Positions 47,285 through 56,295 are shown, counted from the first letter of the stretch. The stretch: DNA of 58,423 bases from Thermoanaerobaculia bacterium (GCA_022826745.1 JAJDUI010000028.1:1-58423), one strand, 5' to 3'. Translations and numbers: made by a program. Notes: generated from the letters alone by a model not told the origin.

Positions 47285-48138
47285 TGCTTCTCCGTTCCGT
47301 CGAGCTTCTCGAGCCGGTAGTAGTAGCGCCGGTTCAGGACACTGGGTCCGCCGGCGTCCCCGCCGGCATCCGGCTCCGGGTCTTCCCTCCACGAGAACCC
47401 GGTCACCGCGTAACCAGCCCCCAGGTGCTCCTGGAACTGCGCCCGCGTGCGCCGCCGCCAGGCGGAGGCGTCCTCAGGCGACGAGCGCAGGATGCGGCCG
47501 ATGCTCGGCGGCACCTCGACCCACGCCGTCTCCGGCAAGGACTCGTCTACTGGGAACGGTGCCGCGGCCCGGGTCGGCTGGGCGGACGAGCCTGCGGTCA
47601 TCAGCCAGTCGACCCGCGAACTCAGAATCGGCCAGGCGACCACGAAGCGGTCCGTGCCCAGCCCACTGTGCAGCACGCTCCCCGTGTCCTCGCCGTACAT
47701 GTTGACGACGTACTCGACCGGCAGCGCGCCCAACCGATTCAGGTTCAGGTTTGCATTCCGGGCGACCAGGGGGTCGTAGGTCCAGTAGACCGTCTCGACG
47801 CCGAGCGGCAGCAGGATCTCGCGCTGGAAGACCTTGAGTTCCCGTCCCAGCCCCAGGCCGCGCGCTTCACGAGTCACGGCGAGCATGTGCGACCAGTGCG
47901 CCCGTTTGCCGTACCGAAAGCCGCTCAGCCCGTAGATGAAACCGAGCATCCGGCCGTTCCGGTCGAAGGCCCCGGCGAGGACGCCGCTCATCTTCTGGGA
48001 GATCATCAGGATCGTCGTGGGAACCGTGTCCTCGAAACCGACGCCCCACGTCTCCCGCTCGAGGTCGACCACGGCTTCGTACTCCTCGTCGGAAGCCAGT
48101 TCGCGCAGCTCGATGCCGCCGGGAAGCTGCTTGCGCAT
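47281..48138 (-). CDS. GNAT-family acyltransferase, COG3375 type (possible D-amino acid N-succinyltransferase)
   Basis: A 285-residue GNAT-fold protein. The acyl-CoA-binding region is THEARGLGLGR-like, seen as VTREARGLGLGRELKVFQ, and RYGKRAHWSHMLAV precedes it. VYWTYDPLVARNANLNLNRLGA followed by YVVNMYGEDTGSVLHSGLGTDRFVV is the diagnostic COG3375 ending. In Geobacillus and relatives such genes sit with N-succinylamino acid racemase and act as D-amino acid succinyltransferases. The stop overlaps the MenC-like ATG by 4 bp. The C-terminal part holds a Gly/Asp/Pro stretch (EPDAGGDAGGPSV) that coincides with a hairpin repeat at 47350-47367. TACGAT ends 8 nt before the ATG. Confidence 0.82.
   Translation of the reverse strand: MRKQLPGGIELRELASDEEYEAVVDLERETWGVGFEDTVPTTILMISQKMSGVLAGAFDRNGRMLGFIYGLSGFRYGKRAHWSHMLAVTREARGLGLGRELKVFQREILLPLGVETVYWTYDPLVARNANLNLNRLGALPVEYVVNMYGEDTGSVLHSGLGTDRFVVAWPILSSRVDWLMTAGSSAQPTRAAAPFPVDESLPETAWVEVPPSIGRILRSSPEDASAWRRRTRAQFQEHLGAGYAVTGFSWREDPEPDAGGDAGGPSVLNRRYYYRLEKLDGTEKQ
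47350..47373 (+). repeat. Hairpin repeat-like element inside the GNAT gene
   Basis: A 7 bp stem GCCGGCG/CGCCGGC with loop TCCC (47350-47367) is followed by ATCCGG, the same tail as the intergenic copies at 27551 and 33924. It encodes a Gly/Asp/Ala stretch near the C-terminus in frame. Confidence 0.55.
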
Positions 48139-48146
48139 CGTGCGCG

Positions 48147-48152
48147 ATCGTA
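48147..48152 (-). promoter_or_regulatory. -10-like element, leaderless start of the GNAT gene
   Basis: On the minus strand TACGAT ends 8 nt before the ATG at 48138. No Shine-Dalgarno is present. Confidence 0.4.
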
Positions 48153-48228
48153 CAGCGATACGAGCCTCACCCGGCTTCCGGGTCTCGGCGTAGCGGGTCG
48201 CGCGGGTTGACCCTGACTCAGTGCCAGT

Positions 48229-48243
48229 CTAGTCTGAGACTAG
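48229..48243 (+). promoter_or_regulatory. Palindromic operator candidate of the vapBC module
   Basis: CTAGTCT-G-AGACTAG is a perfect 7+7 bp palindrome around one base, 34 nt before the antitoxin ATG. VapB-type antitoxins repress their own operon by binding such palindromes, so this is a plausible site. It is unusually AT-rich for the window. Confidence 0.6.
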
Positions 48244-48277
48244 TTAGATTCCGCGCGATCCGGGAAGGAGTCGTTCC

Positions 48278-48520
48278 ATGTCGGAGATCGGTGTATTCGA
48301 GGCCAAGACCCACCTGCCGCGTCTGCTGAAACGGGTGCAGGCCGGCGAGAGGTTCGTCATCACACGGCACGAGCGTCCGGTCGCCGAGCTGATTCCCTAT
48401 CGCGGCGTCGAGACCGACCAGGTACGCACCGCTATCGAGAACCTGAGGGAGTTCCGCAAGTCGCAGAGCCTGGGTGGACTGTCCGTTCGGGAGTTGATCG
48501 AGGAGGGTCGCCGCTACTGA
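48278..48520 (+). CDS. vapB: Antitoxin of the Phd/YefM/VapB type
   Basis: An 80-residue antitoxin. The N-terminal DNA-binding fold is typical of Phd/YefM (EIGVFEAKTHLPRLLKRVQAGERFVITRHERPVAELIP); the C-terminal helix (RKSQSLGGLSVRELIEEGRRY) should wrap the toxin. GGAAGGAG is 7 nt before the ATG. Its stop shares one base with the toxin's start (TGATG), so the two are co-translated. The palindrome at 48229-48243 is the likely self-regulated operator. Confidence 0.9.
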   Translation: MSEIGVFEAKTHLPRLLKRVQAGERFVITRHERPVAELIPYRGVETDQVRTAIENLREFRKSQSLGGLSVRELIEEGRRY

Positions 48521-48933
48521 TGACTTTCGTGCTGGACGCCTCGATGACGATGGCTTGGGTCTTCCCGGACGAGTCGACGGAGGCGACCGACCGGCTGCTG
48601 GAGTCCCTGTTGGAGCGTCAGGCGTACACTCCCGGCCTCTGGCCGATAGAAGTCGCGAACGCTTTTCTGGCGGCGACGCGCCGGGGTCGCCTCGAGGCAA
48701 GCCAGTGGGCATGGATTCGCCACTCTCTCGATGTTCTACCCATAGCAGTCGACTCCGGATCCCCGGCACGTGTCTGGAGCGCGGTGCTCGAACTGGCGCA
48801 TGACCGGGGGATCTCCGTCTACGACGCGATGTACCTGGAACTGGCGCTGCGAATGCGATTACCGCTGGCGACTCTTGACGGGCGTCTCGCTTCCGCGGCG
48901 CGGGCCGCGGGCGTAGAGGTGCTGGGCCGGTGA
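48520..48933 (+). CDS. vapC: PIN-domain toxin VapC
   Basis: A 137-residue PIN-domain ribonuclease, the toxin of a VapBC pair. The acidic active-site residues are in place: D6 (TFVLDASM), E44 (WPIEVANAF), D102 (VYDAMYLELA) and D120 (LATLDGRL). VapC toxins cut specific RNAs, often initiator tRNA or rRNA; the target here is unknown. It shares one base with the antitoxin gene. As all residues are intact the module should be functional. Confidence 0.92.
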   Translation: MTFVLDASMTMAWVFPDESTEATDRLLESLLERQAYTPGLWPIEVANAFLAATRRGRLEASQWAWIRHSLDVLPIAVDSGSPARVWSAVLELAHDRGISVYDAMYLELALRMRLPLATLDGRLASAARAAGVEVLGR

Positions 48934-49015
48934 CGAAACCCAGGAGGCACGGGTCAGGGAGGTGGTTGCTCGATCGGCGGAGAGTGGCCCGACCGGTCGC
49001 GGGAGAGGGTTGTTC

Positions 49016-49275
49016 GTGTTGATCCTGACCGTCGTTCGGCTTCGCGCGCTCGCCGGGTGGCGCAAGGCGTTGACCGAGAAGGCGAAGCTGGTCTTCGGCG
49101 TCGTGTTGGGTGGTTTCTTTATCGTGAACTACACGTTCAGCCTGAACAGCCTGGAGGAGGCGCCATTCGACAACTCGCCGGTGGACATGCTGTTCGTGTT
49201 GATGTCCTTCTTGGTTCTGGCGGCGGTTCTCCAGGTGGCGCCGGTGGCCCGGTGGTTCGGCCGGCATCAGGGGGG
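49016..49275 (+). pseudogene. N-terminal part of ABC exporter permease, out of frame with the rest
   Basis: This frame encodes a plausible membrane-protein start: a basic amphipathic segment (RLRALAGWRKALTEKAK), a transmembrane helix (LVFGVVLGGFFIVNYTF) and a second one (MLFVLMSFLVLAAVLQV). It then loses membrane character after VARWFGRHQG at 49270. GTG at 49016 has GGAGAGG upstream; the frame is also open from a GTG at 48962. Deleting one G from the G6 run at 49270-49275 would join it to the permease below. This could be a mutation, a sequencing error, or translational frameshifting. Confidence 0.6.
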
Positions 49276-49292
49276 CGAAGTTCGGGCTTACG

Positions 49293-50531
49293 GTGAGGCG
49301 GCGTGTCGCACTGGCTGTGGGTACCGGCCTGCTCGGTCTGCCGATGGTGCTGGTGCTGCTGAACGAAGCTCTGGCACTCGTGTTCGCCGGGAGCGGCTGG
49401 CCCCAGGGAAAGGAGTGGGCGTTCGAGGGCATGGATGTGGTCGGCGCCGTGCTTGCTCTCGTCGCGGCCGGACCGTTGGGGGCGGTCGTCATTGGTGGGC
49501 AGGGTCGAAAGCGCTGGCTCGGCGTGGGACTCGGCGTCCTGCTGCTCGGGGCGCTCGGTGCGAGCGCGGTTGAGCCGTTGTGGGCCGGCGAGGCCTTGTG
49601 GGCGGATGGCGCCGTGAGCGGCGGACGGTTGGCGGTTCTCCTGTTTCTCATGGCCGGAGCCTTCGCGTTGGAACAGCGCAGCCCTGACGATCGCGGCGCG
49701 AAGACGAAGAAGCGCCGCGGCCGCGCGGCGGTGCGGAGAGCAAGTGAAGGGCAGTCGTCGGCGGCCGCCGCTAGCGCGCCGGCGGGCGTCTGGTCGCGGC
49801 CGATCTTCGTCGTCGCGCTTGCGGAGGCGCGGATGATGCTCCGGTTCCGGCAGGTGCGCCTGAACCTCGTCCTCAGTTGGGCCATGCCGTTTTTCATGGT
49901 GTTCCTGCTGAGAAGCGAGGAGTTGCCGGACGGCGGCGGTCAGTTCGCCCTGTGGACGGTGGCCGGCATCGCCGGTTTCCTCAGTGTGTTCTGGCTCGCC
50001 TTCTTCGCCAATCTGCTGGGCTTCACGGCTGACGGCGCCCGGCGGCTCTCGATGTCGGCGGAGAACGCGCTTGCCGCCTGCATGCCCGGCAAGGTGCTGG
50101 GCGCTCTCGGCCTGGTTGGCAGTCTGGTGTTTGTGCAGACGGCCGTGATGAGCCTGGTGCTGGTCGACCGGATTCCCCCTGCCGACCGGGCGATTCCGTT
50201 CCTCGTGGCCGCCTTCTCGCTGCTCGGCTTGGCCGGCGGCGGAACGATGGTCTCGATCTGGTTGCCGAGAAAGCCGAAGCTCCATGAGCAACGTGACTTC
50301 TACTGCGGCGTGCTGGCGATGGTGGCGCTGTTGTGCTGGTGGCTGATCCAGGCGGCGATCGTCGGTGGGGCAGTGGTCGCGGCGCGGCTGCTCGGCGGCC
50401 CGCGGCTCGCCACGGTCACGATGACGGTGCTGCTGCTGTTCGCGGCAGCGGGATGCGGGGCCCTGGTGGTCTCGCTGGCGAAGGGTGACTGGCTGCGACG
50501 GCGGCTGCGGGAGTGGGCGGTGACCGCATGA
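49293..50531 (+). CDS. ABC exporter permease (main part)
   Basis: A 412-residue polytopic membrane protein from the GTG at 49293, probably the continuation of the fragment at 49016-49275. It has about eight hydrophobic segments, for example LLGLPMVLVLLNEALALVF, AVLALVAAGPLGAVVIGG, VFWLAFFANLLGF and ALLCWWLIQAAIVGGAVVAA. A charged cytoplasmic loop (QRSPDDRGAKTKKRRGRAAV) lies in the middle. It overlaps the ABC ATPase gene by 4 bp (ATGA), so it should be that ATPase's membrane partner. It resembles the ABC-2/bacterial exporter permeases that lack strong motifs; the substrate is unknown. Confidence 0.75.
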   Translation: MRRRVALAVGTGLLGLPMVLVLLNEALALVFAGSGWPQGKEWAFEGMDVVGAVLALVAAGPLGAVVIGGQGRKRWLGVGLGVLLLGALGASAVEPLWAGEALWADGAVSGGRLAVLLFLMAGAFALEQRSPDDRGAKTKKRRGRAAVRRASEGQSSAAAASAPAGVWSRPIFVVALAEARMMLRFRQVRLNLVLSWAMPFFMVFLLRSEELPDGGGQFALWTVAGIAGFLSVFWLAFFANLLGFTADGARRLSMSAENALAACMPGKVLGALGLVGSLVFVQTAVMSLVLVDRIPPADRAIPFLVAAFSLLGLAGGGTMVSIWLPRKPKLHEQRDFYCGVLAMVALLCWWLIQAAIVGGAVVAARLLGGPRLATVTMTVLLLFAAAGCGALVVSLAKGDWLRRRLREWAVTA

Positions 50532-51247
50532 CGATGTTGTGGTTCGACTCGGTCGACAAGTCCTACGGCGACCTGGAGGTGCTGCGCTCGGTGAACCTGG
50601 AGATCGGGGCCGGCGTGCAGTGTCTGGTCGGGAGGAACGGCGCCGGCAAGACGACGCTTATGAGGCTCGGACTCGGTCTGACCGAGCCGAACGGCGGCAC
50701 GGTGCGGATGTTCGGCTTCGACCCGCGGCTCCACCCGGAAGTGATGACCAGGGTCGGCATCCTGCTGGAGGAGGACGAGCTCTTCGACTTCCTGCGGCCG
50801 CTCGAGTTCCTCGACTACTGCGCCGCCCTGTATGGCCTGGACGTCGGCGCGGCGCGCGCTCGCAGCGTCGAGTTGCTCGAAGCGCTGGAGGTGCCCGTTT
50901 CGGCTCGGCTATGTCATCAGCTCTCGACCGGCAACCGGCGGCAGTTGGCCCTGGCCGCGGCGCTACTGCACGAGCCGGAACTGCTGATCCTCGACGAGCC
51001 GTTCAACGGGCTGGACCCGGTGGCGGTCGCACGGCTGTGCCGGATGTTGAAAGACCTCGCGGCCGACGGTCGCGGCGTTCTGTTGTCGTCGCACCGCCTT
51101 GAGCTGGTCGAGGAGATCGCGGACGAGGTCTACTTCGTGGCTGACTGTGCGGTGACGCCGTGGTCCGCGGACCGGGTCAAGGCCTGGTACGACGAACTGC
51201 GGGTCGTCGGGGCCGGCGAGCGGCCACGGGGCGAGGCGGCAGGCTGA
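50528..51247 (+). CDS. ABC transporter ATP-binding protein
   Basis: A 239-residue ABC ATPase. Walker A is VGRNGAGKTTLMRL; the ABC signature is degenerate (LSTGNRRQLALAAAL, where LSxGxxxR is kept as LSTGNRR); Walker B is LLILDEPFNGLDP; and the switch His is in LLSSHRLELVEE. Together with the upstream permease it forms an exporter of the multidrug/Na+-type class (CcmA-like). The ATG at 50528 overlaps the permease stop (ATGA). Only 1 bp separates its stop from the convergent aldehyde dehydrogenase gene. Confidence 0.92.
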   Translation: MTMLWFDSVDKSYGDLEVLRSVNLEIGAGVQCLVGRNGAGKTTLMRLGLGLTEPNGGTVRMFGFDPRLHPEVMTRVGILLEEDELFDFLRPLEFLDYCAALYGLDVGAARARSVELLEALEVPVSARLCHQLSTGNRRQLALAAALLHEPELLILDEPFNGLDPVAVARLCRMLKDLAADGRGVLLSSHRLELVEEIADEVYFVADCAVTPWSADRVKAWYDELRVVGAGERPRGEAAG

Positions 51248-51248
51248 G

Positions 51249-52679
51249 CTACGCGACCTCCGCTTCCTGAAACGCCCGCGCCCGGAAGAGAAAGTCGATG
51301 ATGTTCCCTTCGTGCGGCTGCAGCCAGTTGAGCTGAATCGTCGGCACCGGGCCGAGGTTCAGGCGGTCGACGTGGGTGGCGTCGATCAGTTGCCGCCGCC
51401 ATTGCTCGTCGTTGGTGATCGCACTGCACACGAGAGTGTCGTCGATCGCGTTCAGCATCTTCGCCTGCGGGCACTCGACGACGGAGACGAAGGGGAACAT
51501 GTACTCGACGTTGGCGCCCTCGACCTCCGCGTCGGCGCAGTGGAGCACGGTCGGCAGCAGGTAGTCGCAGCGCTCGCGTTCGTCGAGGCGGCCGTTGCCG
51601 CGGATCTCGGAGGTCAGATCTCGCACGCCGGGGACGTCGACCTGTCGCTCGATCATGCCGTCGATCGCCTTCGCCATGCCCGGCACGGTGAAGGCGGCGA
51701 GGGGCGATTCCGGGTCGTCGGCCGGTTTGGGCAGGACGGGCGCCAGCCGCTCGGCCAGGGCCTGGGCGATCTCCGCCGTGTGGCGCGAGGCCCAGACGCC
51801 GGAGCAGGAGATGCAGCTCCGGCCACTGTTGACCAGGACGCTGTCGACCATCACGTCGAGGTACTGCTCCCAGTCGTCGACGACATCGTCGCCGAGCAGG
51901 ATTTTGCTGAAGCCGGGGCCGTGCGGTTGCACCCGGGGGTCGTTCTGGTAGCGGGCGACGGTGTCGGCGCCGCCGAAGATCATGCTGCGCGAGCAGGAGG
52001 CGAGAACGGCGGCCCCGATGTCGCCTTCGCCCGGGTAGATCGAGATGGCCTCGCGGGGCACGCCGGCCTGGGCGAAGGCCTCCGTCATCCGGTACGGGGT
52101 CCAGGGCTCCTGCGGCCCGGGCTTGAACACGAGGCCGATCTGCAGTGGAATGACCGGCATCCACAGCGTGTGCACGCCCGGCGAGTTCGACGGCAGGACC
52201 AGGCCGATCACCGGCGCCTGCGCCTGGTAGCTGACCGGCACGCCGCGCTCCTCGACGCCGTGGCCCCGGGCCAGAATGTCGAGGTCGAGGCCGCGCGTCA
52301 GGGCCTCCAGCACCTCGCCCATGTTCGTCAGCACGAAGTGGTTCTTGTCCATGTTCGCCCGGCACATGTGCTCGGGCAGGCCGGTGGTCGCCGACTGGTA
52401 ATGGACGAAGTCCTGCGGGCTCTGCGTGCCGCTGCCGAGCGGCAGGTCGGCGTTCAGGTAGAGGTCGGCGGCCTCGATCACCATCGAGATCAGTTCGCTC
52501 GACGGGATCTCGCGCAGGATGTCGCGGGCTCGCTGGGCGCGGCGCATGTCGCGCTGGACCAGGCCGGGGTTCGTCTGGTGCAGCGTGGCCAGCTCTTCGC
52601 CGGTCTCGAAGTGGACGATCGTCGCCTTCTCGAGCGACTCGTAGGGCTTGCCCCAACGGATGGCGGGGATGTCGATCAT
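51249..52679 (-). CDS. Aldehyde dehydrogenase family protein
   Basis: A 476-residue NAD(P)-dependent aldehyde dehydrogenase-fold protein. The catalytic cysteine lies in VLVNSGRSCISCSGVW; APVIGLVLPSNSPGVHTLW corresponds to the cofactor-binding N-terminal part, and SMIFGGADTVARYQNDPRV to the Rossmann region after it. The sequence departs from standard ALDHs: the usual conserved Glu motif (ELGGK) is not clear, being replaced by SKILLGDD. This is closer to acyl-CoA-reductase-like or LuxC-like members. The substrate is unknown. It is divergent from the Rieske and PQQ dehydrogenase genes, with 113 bp between starts, so it could oxidise aldehydes formed by the PQQ enzyme. Confidence 0.82.
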   Translation of the reverse strand: MIDIPAIRWGKPYESLEKATIVHFETGEELATLHQTNPGLVQRDMRRAQRARDILREIPSSELISMVIEAADLYLNADLPLGSGTQSPQDFVHYQSATTGLPEHMCRANMDKNHFVLTNMGEVLEALTRGLDLDILARGHGVEERGVPVSYQAQAPVIGLVLPSNSPGVHTLWMPVIPLQIGLVFKPGPQEPWTPYRMTEAFAQAGVPREAISIYPGEGDIGAAVLASCSRSMIFGGADTVARYQNDPRVQPHGPGFSKILLGDDVVDDWEQYLDVMVDSVLVNSGRSCISCSGVWASRHTAEIAQALAERLAPVLPKPADDPESPLAAFTVPGMAKAIDGMIERQVDVPGVRDLTSEIRGNGRLDERERCDYLLPTVLHCADAEVEGANVEYMFPFVSVVECPQAKMLNAIDDTLVCSAITNDEQWRRQLIDATHVDRLNLGPVPTIQLNWLQPHEGNIIDFLFRARAFQEAEVA

Positions 52680-52777
52680 GCTGGGTACCTGTGGCGGGCC
52701 GGGACGGTCCGCGATGTGGTGCAGGAAGGCCGTGAAAGGAGGCGGAATCGTAGCACCGGGCTACCGCGCCGGACTGC

Positions 52778-52783
52778 TAGCCT
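52778..52783 (+). promoter_or_regulatory. -10-like element, leaderless start of the Rieske gene
   Basis: TAGCCT ends 9 nt before the ATG at 52793. No Shine-Dalgarno is present. The same hexamer drives the GST-like gene at 10844. Confidence 0.45.
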
Positions 52784-52792
52784 CGACCGTCC

Positions 52793-53356
52793 ATGAAGGA
52801 CCGCAGGACGATTCTCAAGTCGGCCCTGGCCCTGGGTCTGGGGGCGCGGAGTCTGAACGTGCTGCACGCGCAGTCGGACGATCCGCGCAGGGCCCGTCCT
52901 CAGGAGGGCGATCGCTTCGTGTTCGCCTTCGGGCCGCGCCAGGGCGAAACGATCCGGGTGGACGACGTGCCGGTGGCCAGCGAGCAGATCTTCAGTTTCG
53001 CGATGGACCCGTCAAGCGGCGCGGTCCGCGACGGCTCGCTCCTGAACCAGGTGCTGCTGCTGCGGTTCGATCCGGATTCGCTGGCGCCGGAAACGCGCGA
53101 GGCGTCGGTCGACGGCGTCGTCGCCTACTCGGGCATCTGCCCCCACACCGGCTGCGACGTCGAGGGCTGGTCCGAGGACACCGGGTTCCTGGTCTGTTCC
53201 TGCCACGATTCGGAGTTCGACCCGCGGGACGGCGCCGAAGTCATCTCCGGTCCGGCGCCGCGCCGGCTGCCGTCGCTGCCGCTCCGCTCCGAGGACGGGG
53301 TGCTGGTGGCGGCCGGCGGCTTCAGCGCGACGATCCGCTTCGAGGAGGAGTTCTGA
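52793..53356 (+). CDS. Exported Rieske [2Fe-2S] protein
   Basis: A 187-residue Rieske-type iron-sulfur protein. The cluster ligands are in CPHTGCDVEGW (Cys, His) and CSCHDSEFDP (Cys, His), the full Rieske pair. The N-terminus KDRRTILKSALALGLG has an RRxxLK pattern followed by a hydrophobic stretch, a likely Tat signal or Tat-type anchor. It therefore carries a folded cluster to the periplasm. It is not a whole bc1-type protein, because the partner cytochrome b is absent. Its stop is 2 nt before the PQQ dehydrogenase ATG, so it probably passes electrons from that enzyme; this is inference. Confidence 0.88.
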   Translation: MKDRRTILKSALALGLGARSLNVLHAQSDDPRRARPQEGDRFVFAFGPRQGETIRVDDVPVASEQIFSFAMDPSSGAVRDGSLLNQVLLLRFDPDSLAPETREASVDGVVAYSGICPHTGCDVEGWSEDTGFLVCSCHDSEFDPRDGAEVISGPAPRRLPSLPLRSEDGVLVAAGGFSATIRFEEEF

Positions 53357-53358
53357 CG

Positions 53359-55074
53359 ATGGTTGATCGGCACGCGTTCGTTCGATGCGCAGTGGCCGGC
53401 CTCGCCTTCGGCGCCGCGCTGGCGCCGGCGAGGGCCCAGGAGCATGCGTACCGCCCAGTGACCCAGGAGCGGCTGCTCTCGCCGGAGCCCGAGAACTGGC
53501 TCATGTACCGGCGCACCTACGACGGCTGGGGCTACAGCCCGCTCGATGCGATCGATACTTCGAACGTCGCTTCCCTCGAGCCGGTCTGGACGTTTTCGAC
53601 CAGTATCAACGAGGGCCACCAGGCGCCGCCGATCGTCAACGACGGCATGCTCTTCATCACGACCCCGGGCAGCCGCGTGCTCGCGCTCGACGCGCGATCG
53701 GGGGAGCTGTTGTGGCGCTTCGTGCCGGAGCTGCCGGAAGATCTGCGGCAGATGCATCCGACGAACCGCGGCGTCGCGCTGTGGGACGAGCGGGCGTTCG
53801 TCGCCACGGTGGATGCCCGTCTGTTCGGCCTCGATGCCCGAACGGGACAGGTGGCCTGGGAGACGGAAGTGGAGAACTACGCCCGCGGCTACTACATGAC
53901 GCTGGCGCCGCTGGCGGTCGAGGGCAAGGTGATCGTCGGCGTGTCGGGCGGCGAGTGGGGAGTGCGCGGCTTCATCGCCGCCTACGACGCGGACACCGGC
54001 GAGGAACTCTGGAAGACCTACACGATTCCCGGCCCGGGAGAACCCGGACATGAAACGTGGCCCGGCGACACCTGGCGGACCGGCGGCGTCTCCGTCTGGG
54101 TCACGGGGACCTACGATCCGGACCTGCGGCTGACCTATTGGGGGACCGGCAACGGCGGTCCGTGGACCGGCGATGCGCGGCCCGGCGACAACCTGTACTC
54201 GACGTCGGTGGTGGCCCTCGACGTCGACACGGGAGCCATTCGCGCGCACCACCAGTACCACTGGAACGACAGTTGGGACTGGGACGAGGTCGATCCGCCG
54301 CTCCTCATCGATCTCGAACGCGGCGGCAGCACGCGCAAGGCGCTGGTTCATCCGGGTCGCAACGCCTACATCTGGGTACTGGAGCGGAGCGCCGACTCGA
54401 TCGAATTCCTGGACGCCACACGGTTCGTCTACCAGGACGTGTTCACGTCGATCGACCCGAGCACCGGCCGTCCGGAGTACGACCCGGCGAAGACGCCGGC
54501 CGTGGGCGACCGTGCCGTCTTCTGCCCGTCCTGGTCGGGCGGCAAGAACTGGCCGCCGGCCGCCTGGAACCCGGACACGAAGCTGCTCTACATCCCGGCC
54601 AACGAGAACACCTGCTCGCACCTCGAGGGCGTCGAGCAGGACTATCGTCCGGGCCGCACCTTCATGGGCATGGACGGCGGCTTCGTGTCGCGGGAGGGGG
54701 CCGACCACTACGGCGAACTGCAGGCCTGGAACCTGGACACGCGCGAAAAGGTGTGGACCGTCGAGTTCGAGCGCCAGCTCTGGGGTCCCGTGCTGACGAC
54801 GGCCGGCGGCCTGGTCTTCGTGGGCGGCACGAGCGACCGTTACTTCCGCGCCTTCGACGCGGCGAGCGGCGAGTTGCTCTGGCGCCAGCGCACGAACTCC
54901 GGCGTCACCGGCGTGCCGACGTCCTTCGAAGTCGACGGCGTGCAGTACATCGCGGTCCAGTCGGGCTGGGGCGTCGACGCGCAGCGCGGTACGGCTCACC
55001 TGGACGGAGCGATCGGCACGAGTACCTACGTGCCCGAGGGCGGCGTCTTGTGGGTGTTCGCGCTAGCGGAGTAA
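53359..55074 (+). CDS. PQQ-dependent alcohol/methanol-type dehydrogenase
   Basis: A 571-residue periplasmic quinoprotein (eight-bladed propeller) with a signal peptide (VAGLAFGAALAPARAQ). Typical motifs are GQVAWE (W-docking), RTGGVSVWVTGTYDPDLRLTYWGTGN, RPGDNLYSTSVVALDVDTG, NDSWDWDEVD and WNPDTKLLYIPANENTC. The catalytic Asp is D307; D309 two residues on gives WDxD, the motif that separates lanthanide-dependent enzymes (XoxF, PedH) from calcium-dependent ones, which usually have Ala or Thr there. The vicinal Cys-Cys found near residue 100 in methanol dehydrogenases is missing (QMHPTNRG). There is no fused cytochrome domain; the Rieske protein just upstream is the likely electron acceptor. 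Substrate unknown. Confidence 0.88.
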   Translation: MVDRHAFVRCAVAGLAFGAALAPARAQEHAYRPVTQERLLSPEPENWLMYRRTYDGWGYSPLDAIDTSNVASLEPVWTFSTSINEGHQAPPIVNDGMLFITTPGSRVLALDARSGELLWRFVPELPEDLRQMHPTNRGVALWDERAFVATVDARLFGLDARTGQVAWETEVENYARGYYMTLAPLAVEGKVIVGVSGGEWGVRGFIAAYDADTGEELWKTYTIPGPGEPGHETWPGDTWRTGGVSVWVTGTYDPDLRLTYWGTGNGGPWTGDARPGDNLYSTSVVALDVDTGAIRAHHQYHWNDSWDWDEVDPPLLIDLERGGSTRKALVHPGRNAYIWVLERSADSIEFLDATRFVYQDVFTSIDPSTGRPEYDPAKTPAVGDRAVFCPSWSGGKNWPPAAWNPDTKLLYIPANENTCSHLEGVEQDYRPGRTFMGMDGGFVSREGADHYGELQAWNLDTREKVWTVEFERQLWGPVLTTAGGLVFVGGTSDRYFRAFDAASGELLWRQRTNSGVTGVPTSFEVDGVQYIAVQSGWGVDAQRGTAHLDGAIGTSTYVPEGGVLWVFALAE

Positions 55075-55166
55075 CCCCGCTCGCCGAAGCTACGACGCGT
55101 GCTGTAGTCTGCCGCCGCTTCGGCAAGTCGCCGACGACAGCAGGACCGATCCGATTGGAGCCAGAA

Positions 55167-56261
<1,095 letters not shown>

Positions 56262-56289
56262 GTTGGGCTGCGGCGACTTCTGCAACCAG

Positions 56290-56295
56290 TAGAGT
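56290..56295 (+). promoter_or_regulatory. Possible -10 element of hsdR
   Basis: TAGAGT lies 25 nt before the hsdR ATG at 56321, matching the hexamer type seen at other gene heads. No clear -35 was found. Confidence 0.3.

Noticed and set aside
52648..53358. N-terminal extension of the PQQ dehydrogenase frame back to 52648
   Set aside because: It overlaps the Rieske gene in another frame, is Arg/Gly-rich, and a proper signal peptide starts at 53359.
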